Shown in pieces: positions 32,099-40,984 of a stretch of DNA of 64,000 bases. Position 1 is the stretch's first letter, and every line of letters begins with the position of its first letter. The stretch covers positions 62,001 to 126,000 of the forward strand of contig JAZLJD010000036.1 in NCBI GenBank assembly GCA_045617725.1, written 5' to 3'. The notes under the pieces are model-generated. The model was not told where the DNA came from. It searched no databases and was given only the letters and a program-made list of their open reading frames with translations. A program made the translations under genes and the position numbers. Source of the stretch: JAZLJD01 sp045617725. GTDB taxonomy: Bacteria > Bacillota > Clostridia > Lachnospirales > Lachnospiraceae.

Positions 32099-33391
32099 AT
32101 GCGACTGAATTATTTAATAGTATATCGTAAACTGAGTGAGGATGAGATGCTCCTTGATATGACTTATATTATGGAGCATTATAAAAATAAGGATGCGTAT
32201 GACAGTGTGATGCAGGCCTTACATAAGCTGGTCTATAACCTTCTTTCCGAGGCCGGAGAGAATGGCTTTTACGGCAATCTGTGGCATTGCCACCTTGCTC
32301 ATCTTATGGTAAATGACGAGAATGCGTACTCCATGGCATGCGAGATCCGCGGCAATTGCGAGGGTACCATCAATGAGGCCGTGCTTCATGATTTCAGAAT
32401 CCTTCGTGAATTTTTTGCGTATGATTTCGGGGAGATGGAACGCTTCTTAAAGCTTGAGAGCCTTAAGATGGTTCTTGACTATCATGGCAATACTTCAAAG
32501 TCTGGCGTCTATAACATGCGTATCCGGGATCGAATCTGTACGCTTGCCAAGAATCTCGAGGAGTCCACGGACGAAACGGAGATGAAGGAAGCGGTTACCG
32601 CGTTCTACGGTGACTTCGGCGTAGGCCGTTTCGGCCTTCACAAATCCTTCCGTATACAGCATGATGCATCGGGCGTTTCGATAGTTCCCATCCTGAATAT
32701 CGCCCATGTATATCTTGAGGACCTTATTGGTTACGAATCCCAGAAGGCCAAGCTTATTGAGAATACCGAGGCCTTTGTGGAGGGCAGGGTTGCCAATAAC
32801 TGCTTACTTTTTGGCGACGCCGGAACCGGAAAGAGCAGTGCCATCAAGGGAATCATTAACCGCTACTATGACAAGGGACTTCGAATTATCGAGGTTTACA
32901 AGCACCAGTTCTGCGATTTGAACGATGTCATAGCGAGGATTAAGAATCGAAATTACCGCTTCATTCTTTATATGGACGACCTTTCCTTTGAGGAATTCGA
33001 AACGGAATATAAGTACTTAAAGGCCGTGATTGAGGGCGGTCTTGAGAAGAAGCCGGAGAATGTCCTCATTTATGCGACCTCGAATCGACGTCACCTTATT
33101 AAGGAGACTACGCAGGACAAGGCTGATTATCAGGAAGACCTGCACAGAAACGACACGGTACAGGAGAAGATGTCTCTGGTTGCAAGGTTTGGCGTTACGA
33201 TTTACTTCCCTTCTCCCCAGAAGAAGGAATTCGAGCAGATTGTTTTGGGCCTTGCAGAGCGCAGCCATATCGATATGCCCGAGGAGGAGCTGCTTCTTCT
33301 GGCGAATCAGTGGGAATTAAATCATACCGGCAAGAGCGGACGCGTGGCCAGACAGTTTATCGATCATCTGTGCGGCAAAAAAGAAGATTAA
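32099..33391 (+). CDS. DUF815 AAA-type ATPase
   Basis: A 430-residue ATP-binding protein of the DUF815 family. The N-terminal half (1-200) is helical and not recognised. Walker A is CLLFGDAGTGKSSAIKGI near residues 239-256, Walker B FILYMDDLSFEEFE near 287-300 and a sensor-like YATSNRRHLIKE near 326. The C-terminus (WELNHTGKSGRVARQFIDHL) is the family's usual end. The biological role is not known. It starts a run with maf and a small gene. GAGG lies 6 nt before the ATG. Confidence 0.88.
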   Translation: MRLNYLIVYRKLSEDEMLLDMTYIMEHYKNKDAYDSVMQALHKLVYNLLSEAGENGFYGNLWHCHLAHLMVNDENAYSMACEIRGNCEGTINEAVLHDFRILREFFAYDFGEMERFLKLESLKMVLDYHGNTSKSGVYNMRIRDRICTLAKNLEESTDETEMKEAVTAFYGDFGVGRFGLHKSFRIQHDASGVSIVPILNIAHVYLEDLIGYESQKAKLIENTEAFVEGRVANNCLLFGDAGTGKSSAIKGIINRYYDKGLRIIEVYKHQFCDLNDVIARIKNRNYRFILYMDDLSFEEFETEYKYLKAVIEGGLEKKPENVLIYATSNRRHLIKETTQDKADYQEDLHRNDTVQEKMSLVARFGVTIYFPSPQKKEFEQIVLGLAERSHIDMPEEELLLLANQWELNHTGKSGRVARQFIDHLCGKKED

Positions 33392-33409
33392 GGCGAGGCG
33401 GGGATTGAA

Positions 33410-33997
33410 ATGAGAATCATATTGGCTTCCGGCTCACCGAGGCGTAAGGAGCTTCTAAAGAAAGCCGGTTATGAAGATTTTGAAATTATTGTAAGCGATG
33501 CGGACGAAAGCACTGAGGAACAGGACCCTTTTATGGCGTCGGAAGAGATTGCTTTGAAAAAAGGAACCGCTACCAAAGCCCTGCTTTCGAACATTTGGGA
33601 GGATACACTGATTATTTCCGCCGATACCACCGTCATAGCGGAGGGAGAGGTGCTCGGGAAACCGAAGGATGAAGAGGATGCCTTCCGTATGCTTACGAAA
33701 CTTTCGGGGAAAGCCCATCAGGTGGTTACCGGTGTGGCATTGATTCTTACGGATGGTCATAACACGCACACGGATGTCTTTCATATCGTGACGGATGTTT
33801 ATGTAAAAGAATTGACGGAAGAGAACATAAGAGAGTATATTGCTTCGGGGGAACCGATGGATAAGGCCGGTGCTTATGCCATTCAGGGCCTGTTCGGTCG
33901 TTACATTGAACGCTTTGAGGGCGATTATGACAATGTGGTCGGGCTCCCGGTGGAAGCACTAAAAAAACACATCAAAGCAATCAGAAAAGAGGTATAA
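33410..33997 (+). CDS. maf: Maf-family nucleotide pyrophosphatase
   Basis: A 195-residue Maf/YhdE-type protein, a house-cleaning nucleoside triphosphate pyrophosphatase that removes noncanonical or dTTP/UTP nucleotides and affects septum formation. The start IILASGSPRRKELLKKAGY is diagnostic, as are SADTTVIAEGEVLGKPKDEE near 69 and DKAGAYAIQGLFGRYIERFE near 150. It begins 18 nt after the DUF815 gene and is followed after 3 nt by a small gene. Confidence 0.96.
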   Translation: MRIILASGSPRRKELLKKAGYEDFEIIVSDADESTEEQDPFMASEEIALKKGTATKALLSNIWEDTLIISADTTVIAEGEVLGKPKDEEDAFRMLTKLSGKAHQVVTGVALILTDGHNTHTDVFHIVTDVYVKELTEENIREYIASGEPMDKAGAYAIQGLFGRYIERFEGDYDNVVGLPVEALKKHIKAIRKEV

Positions 33998-34000
33998 ACC

Positions 34001-34264
34001 ATGGAAATGTATGATGAGAAAGTATTGAAATGCTTTTTGGACAATCAGCTTAAGCTGTACCCGAAGCCGGTTTGCAGCGACCTTGACGAGGCAGCGGATT
34101 TTCTGGATGAGGCAATGGCCGTAGTGATTGACAATGCCGAGGATGTACAGGAGTACATGGAAGAGGTCGGCGTGGATACGGAAGGTATGAGTATGCAGGA
34201 GATTCTGTCTCAGCCGGAAGTATTTGAAGTCGGAGACGGCAGATATCTGGTACTTGAAGTATAG
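34001..34264 (+). CDS. Small acidic protein of unknown function
   Basis: This 87-residue protein (MEMYDEKVLKCFLDNQLKLY and so on) is acidic and has no membrane segment. It starts 3 nt after maf, so it is co-translated, and a strong terminator follows. The C-terminus VFEVGDGRYLVLEV looks like a short beta-hairpin. I do not recognise a named family; relatives in Lachnospiraceae are likely. Confidence 0.75.
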   Translation: MEMYDEKVLKCFLDNQLKLYPKPVCSDLDEAADFLDEAMAVVIDNAEDVQEYMEEVGVDTEGMSMQEILSQPEVFEVGDGRYLVLEV

Positions 34265-34303
34265 AAGGCCGGGGATAAGCAAAGAAGAATTTTTGATGAT
34301 ACA

Positions 34304-34343
34304 AAAACAGGATTGCTCATGGGAGCAATCCTGTTTCTTTTTT
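34304..34343 (+). terminator. Rho-independent terminator after the maf unit
   Basis: AACAGGATTGCTC and GAGCAATCCTGTT pair around ATGG, and the sequence TTCTTTTTT follows. The hairpin is strong and lies between convergent genes. Confidence 0.92.
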
Positions 34344-34361
34344 GATACTTCGTTAATGTAC

Positions 34362-35486
34362 TTAGTTCAGTGCATCGATGAACAGCTCTGCGAAATCTCT
34401 TTCGTAGGAGTTGTAACGGTAAAATCCGTCGGCTGAATTTAAGTAGCTCATTCTGTCAAGTAACCAGGTTCCGTTTACCTTAATTACGTTGAAGGTTACC
34501 TTGTCACGATCCTTGCCTTCACTGCCTTCGATGGTGTAGCGAAGGGTAACCTTGTAACCGTCCGTAATTTCTATCTTGGTAATGTTCTTGCCTAAATCGG
34601 TGAGTGCACTGATGAATTTCTTCTCATCGGCCTTCTTGAAGGACAAATCAAATTCGTCTTCAAAGTAGTACAGGATGTCTTCGTAGAGATCCTCATCGTC
34701 CAAAGCAGTATCGTAATAATCCAAGGTAGCGGATGCAAATTCGGTCCAGAGGGACTTGATTTCATTCAGCTCGCGTTTCTCAAGTTTCTCGGCTTTGTTG
34801 ATTTCGTAGGTTACCTTGTAATCCTCACCGTACTCATCCTCGAGTGCATCGAGGTAATCGGCAATGGCGTCGTCCTTCTCTCCGTAAGCACCTTCCCATA
34901 CATCCTCGTCTTCTTTGGCAAGAATGGAAAATGCCGTATCAAAGTCTTTGATTACGAATTTCGGAAGAAAGTAATCGACAAATTCGTTGTAATCAGCGAC
35001 ATCCTTATTGATGGCTGCAACCGTCTTTCGAATGGGAACACGATAGCCGCCAAAGAACAGGCTGTAGATTCCGACGCCAATTAAGATGGCAATCACAAGG
35101 AATGCTGCGACACCGATTCCAATCCACATAGCCAGTTTCTTCTTTTTGGGAGAAGCGGGCTTGGGCTGCGGTGCGGGTGCGGGCTGAGGCACGGGATTCG
35201 GAATGAATGCGGGTGCGGGAGCGGGCTCTGCCTGCGGTGCGGAAGCTTCGGGAGCGACGGGCTCAGCTGCAGGTTCAGCTGCCGGTGCTTCCATAGCAGG
35301 TGCTTCTGTGGGAACAGCTTCTTCGGGTACAATTACTTCGGAAGCAGTTTCGTTTGTTACTTCTTCGGAAGGTGCGGGTGCTTCCTGCGGTGCAGGAGCG
35401 GCGTCTTCCAATCTGGTTCCGCAATTGCCGCAGAATACGGTTGAATCATCATCATATACGGCATTGCATGTAGGACATTTCTTCAT
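34362..35486 (-). CDS. Zinc-ribbon membrane protein with Pro/Ala-rich linker
   Basis: A 374-residue protein. Residues 1-26 form a zinc ribbon (CPTC near 4-7, CGNC near 19-22). About 80 residues of Ala/Pro/Glu-rich linker follow, then one membrane helix near residues 117-142 and an external acidic domain of about 230 residues that ends in a beta-rich part. This order is common in clostridial proteins of unknown role. It is the last gene behind the ABC-F and PHP-HAD genes (4 nt gap). The gene at 46580 has the same plan but lacks the zinc ribbon. Confidence 0.82.
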   Translation of the reverse strand: MKKCPTCNAVYDDDSTVFCGNCGTRLEDAAPAPQEAPAPSEEVTNETASEVIVPEEAVPTEAPAMEAPAAEPAAEPVAPEASAPQAEPAPAPAFIPNPVPQPAPAPQPKPASPKKKKLAMWIGIGVAAFLVIAILIGVGIYSLFFGGYRVPIRKTVAAINKDVADYNEFVDYFLPKFVIKDFDTAFSILAKEDEDVWEGAYGEKDDAIADYLDALEDEYGEDYKVTYEINKAEKLEKRELNEIKSLWTEFASATLDYYDTALDDEDLYEDILYYFEDEFDLSFKKADEKKFISALTDLGKNITKIEITDGYKVTLRYTIEGSEGKDRDKVTFNVIKVNGTWLLDRMSYLNSADGFYRYNSYERDFAELFIDALN

Positions 35487-35490
35487 GAAT

Positions 35491-37179
35491 TTATTCCTCC
35501 CTTTCTTTTAGGTTGATAAAGTTATTTATGACCTCTGCGACCGCGTCGTGATTGTGATCACAGGTAGTAACATAGTCAGCGGAAGCCTTGACGGCGTCGG
35601 TTGCATTATATACCGCACAACCGATTCCCGCTTCGGAAATCATGGATAAGTCATTTTCTTCATCACCCACGGATATTGTATCACAAGTATGTATTTTAAG
35701 TATAGTACATAGATTTTTTAATGCGTTACCTTTTCCCGCATTTTGGGGGAAAAACTCCACATATTCGGGGCAGGAATATACGCTGCTTAAGGAATCACCG
35801 AATTCATGAAGTACACGTTCCTGCAAAAGAGCAAGCAGGTCTTTTTTGTCACGGCCCGAAAGCTGTATGGCAAGTACCTTGCAGGGCTCTTCCGACAGAT
35901 GGGAAAGTGCATCGGCCCCGATGATGGCAGGCCTCTTTATGATACCGCAGTAATACCTGAGTTCCTCCGTATCATGCAGGGAGACGATACTGTCGCTTGT
36001 GTAGGTCTGGCAGTGTACGCCGATTTCCTCCGCCAGCTCAAAAATCCGTTTTACAACGCTTAATTCAACGCCCAGCCGAAGGAGCACGCGGTCCGTATCA
36101 CATTCATAGAGAAGACCGCCGTTATAAGCACTTATGTAGGAGCCGGGGAAGCCGATTTTGTGCGCTTTAAGGACATCCAGCATGGAATCGAGACTCCGGC
36201 CGCTCGAGTAGACGATGTGATGCCCGCATTCTGCCATACGGGAGAGTGCCACATACGTACCCGGGGTGATTTCCTTCTTCTTATTAAAAAGCGTTCCGTC
36301 CATATCCGTAAAGAGGTAGCGCTTTGGAATTCGTTTCACGATTTCCTGCAAAAAATTATCTCGAAGGGGCAGGTTGCCCTGGCCGTATCCGAGGTCGATG
36401 TTCTTTTTGGCAAGGCCGTGAAAATCAGAACCGCCGGAAGGAACCAGGTCATATTTGGCGGCCATCTTAAGGACGAAGGTTTCGTTCGCTTTTTTGTAGG
36501 TGGAATAGTAGGCTTCGATTCCTAAAAGGCCTGCTTCCTTCATCTCGGCAATCAGGTTTTGGAGGGTAGCCTTGCCCATTTTACAGAGCATGGGATGTGC
36601 AAAAACCGGTACGCCGCCTGCAAGGCGAATCGCCCGGATGGCATCCGTGGGAGAAATCTTGGGACGGGGAACATAGCAGGGGGCCCGGTCGCCGACATAG
36701 CGGGTGAAGGCCTCGTCACGGCTCGTTACATAGCCGTGCTCCAAAAGATAGGTGGCCATGTGAGCGCGAGTCAGGACGCAATCCGGGAATTCCTCTCTTA
36801 GAATGTCCGTGGTGAGAGGAATGCCGTGCTCACTTAAAAGAGCACACATTTTGTCGTTTCGTGCGTCACGACTGTCGCGAAAACGCTTCAGTATATTCAG
36901 AAAAACAGGATTTTTGTAATCAATGAAGAGACCTACGATGTGGACATCGCCTCCGCCGTATTCCGCGGAGATTTCGACGCCGGGAATTATGTGGATGTCG
37001 GTTCCCATTTGGCGCAGCCGGGAAGCGGTGGCAAATGCCGCAGGAAGGCCGTCGACCGTGTCGTGGTCCGTGATAGCAATAGAAGAAAGCCCCCGAAGGG
37101 CAGCATATTCCACGAGCTCTGCGGGGGTATAGGTTCCATCGGATGCAGTTGTATGGGTGTGCAGATCGATGGCAGTCAT
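35491..37179 (-). CDS. Fusion of PHP phosphoesterase and Cof-type HAD phosphatase
   Basis: This 562-residue protein has two enzymes in one chain. Residues 1-280 are a PHP domain of the YciV/RNase AM class: DLHTHTTASDGTYTPAELVE near 4-23, AITDHDTVDGL near 37, GGSDFHG near 250, all with metal ligands. Residues about 288-562 are a Cof-type HAD phosphatase: YLFTDMDGTLFNKKKEI (motif I), VYSSGRSLDSML (motif II) and SVGDEENDLSMISEAG (motif IV). Relatives of PHP part remove 3'-phosphates from nucleotides or RNA ends. The start overlaps the ABC-F stop (TAATG). Confidence 0.9.
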   Translation of the reverse strand: MTAIDLHTHTTASDGTYTPAELVEYAALRGLSSIAITDHDTVDGLPAAFATASRLRQMGTDIHIIPGVEISAEYGGGDVHIVGLFIDYKNPVFLNILKRFRDSRDARNDKMCALLSEHGIPLTTDILREEFPDCVLTRAHMATYLLEHGYVTSRDEAFTRYVGDRAPCYVPRPKISPTDAIRAIRLAGGVPVFAHPMLCKMGKATLQNLIAEMKEAGLLGIEAYYSTYKKANETFVLKMAAKYDLVPSGGSDFHGLAKKNIDLGYGQGNLPLRDNFLQEIVKRIPKRYLFTDMDGTLFNKKKEITPGTYVALSRMAECGHHIVYSSGRSLDSMLDVLKAHKIGFPGSYISAYNGGLLYECDTDRVLLRLGVELSVVKRIFELAEEIGVHCQTYTSDSIVSLHDTEELRYYCGIIKRPAIIGADALSHLSEEPCKVLAIQLSGRDKKDLLALLQERVLHEFGDSLSSVYSCPEYVEFFPQNAGKGNALKNLCTILKIHTCDTISVGDEENDLSMISEAGIGCAVYNATDAVKASADYVTTCDHNHDAVAEVINNFINLKEREE

Positions 37180-38816
37180 TAGTTTTCGTCCTCTTCGGCC
37201 TGCGCGGTATAAACCGTACGCTTACGGGCCATTTCATCACTGGCGAGATACTCGTCGTAGGTGGTGATCTTGTCAATCAGTGTTCCGTCCGGAAGAATCT
37301 CCATGATACGGTTGGCCGTCGTTTCAACAAACTGATGGTCGTGGCAGGAGAAGAGTGCGACACCGGGGAACTTAATGAGACCGTTGTTTAAGGCGGTAAT
37401 GGATTCCATGTCGAGGTGGTTGGTGGGCTCATCGAGGATGAGGCAATTCGCTCCGGAAATCATCATCTTGGAAAGAAGGCAGCGAACCTTCTCACCACCC
37501 GAAAGCACCTTGACTTTCTTGACGCCGTCCTCGCCGGCAAAAAGCATACGGCCGAGGAAACCGCGTACATAGGTTACATCCTTGACGGGAGAGTAACCGA
37601 GCAGCCAGTCGGCAATCGTAAGTTCATTGGCAAATTCGGTGGTAGGATCCTTCGGGAAATATGCCTGGGAGGTTGTGACACCCCATTTATAGGTTCCGGC
37701 ATCGGGTTCCATCTCGCCGACCAAAATCTTGAAGAGGGTAGTTTTGGCCTGTTCGTTGGCACCTACGAAGGCAACCTTGTCGTTGTGGTTTAAAATGAAG
37801 GAAACATTGTCAAGCACCTTGACACCGCCGATGGTCTTTGTGATTCCTTCGACGCAGAGCACCTCGTTACCGATTTCACGGTCCGGCTTAAAGTCGATGT
37901 AAGGGTACTTACGGGAAGAAGGGCGGATCTCTTCGAGTTCGATCTTCTCAAGAGCACGCTTACGGCTGGTAGCCTGCTTACTCTTACTTGCATTGGCGGA
38001 GAATCGGGAAATGAATTCCTGCAATTCTTTGATTTTCTCTTCCTTCTTTTTATTGGCCTCCTTCATCTGACGGATGAGGAGCTGGCTGGATTCATACCAG
38101 AAATCGTAGTTGCCGGCGTAGAGCTGAATCTTGCCGTAATCGATATCGGCGGTATGGGTACATACTTTATTTAAGAAGTAACGGTCATGGGAAACTACGA
38201 TGACGGTGTTCTCAAAGCCGATAAGAAATTCCTCGAGCCACGCAATGGCATCCAGGTCCAAGTGGTTGGTGGGCTCATCGAGCAGAAGAATGTCGGGGTT
38301 TCCGAACAATGCCTTGGCAAGCAGAACCTTGACCTTCTCATTACCGTTTAAGTCCTTCATGATGGAGTAATGGTATTCACTGTCGATGCCCAGACCGTTT
38401 AAGAGCATGGCCGCATTGGATTCAGCCTCCCAACCGTCGAGCTCGGCGAACTCGCCCTCCAGTTCGGAAGCGCGGATTCCGTCCTCGTCCGTGAAGTCCT
38501 CTTTGGCATAGATGGCATCCTTCTCCTTCATGATTTCGTAAAGACGCATGTTGCCCATGATGACAACATCCATAACCGGATATTCGTCGTATTTAAAGTG
38601 GTCCTGCTCCAAAACGGAAAGACGCTGACCGGGGGTAATGGTAATGTCACCGTTCGTGGTGTCGAGCTGGCCGCTTAAGATTTTGAGGAAGGTGGACTTG
38701 CCTGCACCGTTGGCGCCGATGAGTCCGTAGCAGTTGCCTTCCGTAAATTTGATGTTAACATCCTCGAACAATGCTTTTTTGCCGAGGCGTAAGGTTACGT
38801 TATTTGCACTAATCAT
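37179..38816 (-). CDS. ABC-F ATPase (YbiT/YkpA clade)
   Basis: A 545-residue soluble protein with two ABC domains and no membrane part, as in ABC-F translation factors that act on the ribosome. Domain 1: Walker A GLIGANGAGKSTFLKIL near 31, Walker B ILLLDEPTNHLD. Domain 2: Walker A is GANEQAKTTLFKIL, with Ala for the usual Gly before Lys, then LSGGEKVRCLL and CLILDEPTNHLD. The first signature is LNGNEKVKVLL, not LSGGE. As far as I recall both deviations are usual in the YbiT/YkpA clade. ATG 38816 follows AGAAAGG. Upstream codons to 38897 have no ribosome site. Confidence 0.92.
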   Translation of the reverse strand: MISANNVTLRLGKKALFEDVNIKFTEGNCYGLIGANGAGKSTFLKILSGQLDTTNGDITITPGQRLSVLEQDHFKYDEYPVMDVVIMGNMRLYEIMKEKDAIYAKEDFTDEDGIRASELEGEFAELDGWEAESNAAMLLNGLGIDSEYHYSIMKDLNGNEKVKVLLAKALFGNPDILLLDEPTNHLDLDAIAWLEEFLIGFENTVIVVSHDRYFLNKVCTHTADIDYGKIQLYAGNYDFWYESSQLLIRQMKEANKKKEEKIKELQEFISRFSANASKSKQATSRKRALEKIELEEIRPSSRKYPYIDFKPDREIGNEVLCVEGITKTIGGVKVLDNVSFILNHNDKVAFVGANEQAKTTLFKILVGEMEPDAGTYKWGVTTSQAYFPKDPTTEFANELTIADWLLGYSPVKDVTYVRGFLGRMLFAGEDGVKKVKVLSGGEKVRCLLSKMMISGANCLILDEPTNHLDMESITALNNGLIKFPGVALFSCHDHQFVETTANRIMEILPDGTLIDKITTYDEYLASDEMARKRTVYTAQAEEDEN

Positions 38817-38869
38817 TTCAAAAACCTTTCTGTATGTGCTAAAACCTGTTAATGAGTCACACGGGAAAC

Positions 38870-38897
38870 ATTGTACATGAAAAATACTTTTTTGCAA
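38870..38897 (-). promoter_or_regulatory. Promoter of the ABC-F operon
   Basis: On the minus strand TTGCAA (complement 38892-38897) and TACAAT (complement 38870-38875) are 16 bp apart. Confidence 0.5.
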
Positions 38898-38943
38898 ATA
38901 ATAATAAGAAATAAAAGGTTATAAAATTTTAAGAATTCTTGTG

Positions 38944-38972
38944 TTGCAATATGAGGTTGAATGACATACAAT
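38944..38972 (+). promoter_or_regulatory. Promoter of groESL
   Basis: TTGCAA at 38944-38949 and TACAAT at 38967-38972 are 17 bp apart, and transcription would start at or near the CIRCE operator that follows. Confidence 0.65.
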
Positions 38973-38980
38973 ACACTTTG

Positions 38981-39007
38981 TTAGCACTTGAAGCATTAGA
39001 GTGCTAA
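38981..39007 (+). promoter_or_regulatory. CIRCE operator (HrcA site)
   Basis: TTAGCACTT, a 9-bp spacer and GAGTGCTAA form the classical HrcA-binding inverted repeat with one mismatch in the left arm (consensus TTAGCACTC). It lies between the promoter and groES, so heat-shock control by HrcA is expected. The hrcA gene itself is not in the window. Confidence 0.93.
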
Positions 39008-39059
39008 TCCGCAAAAAAGAAAGTTCCGAATTCGGAATCGATAATAAGGAGGATTTATC

Positions 39060-39344
39060 ATGAAGTTAGTACCTTTGGGCGACAGAGTTGTATTAAGGCA
39101 ACAGGAAGCTGAAGAGACGACCAAGTCCGGCATTGTAATTGCATCCCAGAACAAGGAGAAACCGCAGATTGCCGATGTTGTGGCTGTTGGACCCGGCGGC
39201 AATGTAGATGGAAAGGAAATCACCATGTATGTGAAGGAAGGAGATCAGGTTCTCTTTTCCAAATATGCAGGCAATGAAGTAAAATTGGACGGCGAGGAAT
39301 ACATTGTTGTTCGCCAGAGCGAGATTCTCGCAATTGTGAAATAA
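39060..39344 (+). CDS. groES: Co-chaperonin GroES
   Basis: This 94-residue protein is the heptameric lid of the GroEL folding chamber. The start KLVPLGDRVVLRQQEAEE and the mobile loop around ETTKSGIVIA (residues 19-28) are typical, and GDQVLFSKYAGNEVKL with EYIVVRQSEILAIV ends the chain. AAGGAGG lies 7 nt before the ATG. groEL follows after 17 nt. Confidence 0.98.
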   Translation: MKLVPLGDRVVLRQQEAEETTKSGIVIASQNKEKPQIADVVAVGPGGNVDGKEITMYVKEGDQVLFSKYAGNEVKLDGEEYIVVRQSEILAIVK

Positions 39345-39361
39345 ACCGGAGGAATTGAATC

Positions 39362-40984
39362 ATGGCAAAAGAAATTAAATACGGTGCAGAAGCACGTGCA
39401 GCTTTAGAGGCTGGTGTGAATAAGCTTGCGGATACCGTCCGCGTTACTTTGGGACCCAAAGGTAGAAACGTAGTTCTTGACAAGACCTACGGGGCTCCGC
39501 TTATTACAAACGATGGTGTTACCATTGCCAAGGAAATCGAGCTTGAGGATGCTTTCGAGAATATGGGCGCTCAGCTTGTTAAGGAAGTGGCAACCAAGAC
39601 GAACGATGTTGCAGGTGACGGTACCACAACAGCTACCGTTTTGGCACAGGCAATGATCAACGAAGGTATGAAGAACCTCGCAGCAGGAGCCAATCCCATC
39701 ATCTTAAGAAAGGGTATGAAGAAGGCTGCAGATTGTGCAGTAGATGCCATTGCAAAGATGAGCCAGAAGGTATCAAGCTCCGAGCATATTGCAAGAGTAG
39801 CAGCTATTTCCGCAGGAGATGAGGAAGTAGGTAAGCTGGTTGCAGAGGCCATGGAGAAGGTTTCCGGCGACGGCGTTATTACCATCGAGGAAAGCAAGAC
39901 CATGCAGACCGAACTCGACTTAGTACAGGGTATGCAGTTTGACCGCGGTTACATTTCCGCATACATGGTTACCGATACAGACAAGATGGAAGCTGTACTG
40001 GATGATCCTTACATCTTTATCACGGACAAGAAGATTGCCAATATCCAGGAGATTCTTCCTGTACTTGAGCAGGTTGTTCAGAACGGAGCGAAGCTCTTAA
40101 TCGTTTGTGAGGACCTTGAAGGTGAAGCACTTTCCACCATTATCGTCAATAAACTTCGCGGTACTTTCTCCGTAGTTGCTGTTAAGGCTCCCGGCTACGG
40201 CGACAGAAGAAAGGATATGCTGAAGGATATCGCAATTCTTACCGGCGGCATCGTTATTTCCGATGAGCTCGGTATTGATATGAAGAGTGTAACCTTAGAC
40301 CAGCTCGGTAGAGCCAAGAGCGTTAAGGTAAGCAAGGATTCTACCGTAATCGTAGATGGTCTTGGTGACAAAAACGAAATCGCGAATCGCAGTGCCCAAA
40401 TTAAGCATCAGATTGAAGCTACCACCTCTGACTTTGACAGAGAGAAGCTTCAGGAGCGTCTTGCCAAAATGGCAGGCGGTGTAGCCGTAATCCGTGTGGG
40501 CGCAGCTACCGAAACCGAAATGAAGGAAGCAAAACTTCGTATGGAGGATGCACTTGCAGCTACCAGAGCAGCCGTTGAAGACGGTATCGTAAGCGGTGGC
40601 GGTAGTGCTTATATCCACGCATCCAAGGAAGTAGCAAAGCTTGTTGAAACCTTATCCGGTGATGAGAAGACCGGTGCAGCAATCGTATTGAAGGCATTGG
40701 AAGCTCCTCTTTATCACATTGCCATGAACGCAGGTCTTGAAGGCAGCGTAATCGTAAGCAAGGTCAGAGAGTCTCAGGTTGGCCAGGGCTTCGATGCTTT
40801 GAACGAGGAGTATGTTGACATGGTGAAAGCAGGTATCCTGGATCCTGCCAAGGTTAGCAAGAGCGCACTCCTTAATGCTACCAGCGTAGCAAGCACCTTA
40901 CTTACTACGGAATCCGTTGTTGCAGCAATCAAAGAGGATGTTCCTCAGATGCCTGCAGGCGGCGGTATGGGCGGCATGATGTAG
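39362..40984 (+). CDS. groEL: Chaperonin GroEL
   Basis: A 540-residue chaperonin subunit. DGVTIAKEIELEDAFEN near residue 50 and GDGTTTATVLAQAM near 84 form the ATP site, and the class I signature AAVEDGIVSGGGSAYIH lies near 402. The C-terminus is the Gly-Met-rich tail GGGMGGMM, so the gene is complete. Its stop codon TAG touches the first base of an inverted-repeat element. Confidence 0.99.
   Translation: MAKEIKYGAEARAALEAGVNKLADTVRVTLGPKGRNVVLDKTYGAPLITNDGVTIAKEIELEDAFENMGAQLVKEVATKTNDVAGDGTTTATVLAQAMINEGMKNLAAGANPIILRKGMKKAADCAVDAIAKMSQKVSSSEHIARVAAISAGDEEVGKLVAEAMEKVSGDGVITIEESKTMQTELDLVQGMQFDRGYISAYMVTDTDKMEAVLDDPYIFITDKKIANIQEILPVLEQVVQNGAKLLIVCEDLEGEALSTIIVNKLRGTFSVVAVKAPGYGDRRKDMLKDIAILTGGIVISDELGIDMKSVTLDQLGRAKSVKVSKDSTVIVDGLGDKNEIANRSAQIKHQIEATTSDFDREKLQERLAKMAGGVAVIRVGAATETEMKEAKLRMEDALAATRAAVEDGIVSGGGSAYIHASKEVAKLVETLSGDEKTGAAIVLKALEAPLYHIAMNAGLEGSVIVSKVRESQVGQGFDALNEEYVDMVKAGILDPAKVSKSALLNATSVASTLLTTESVVAAIKEDVPQMPAGGGMGGMM

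Noticed and set aside
37179..38816. Inactivated ABC-F domain because of the odd second Walker A
   Set aside because: The unusual Walker A and first signature are, as far as I recall, normal for the YbiT/YkpA clade.
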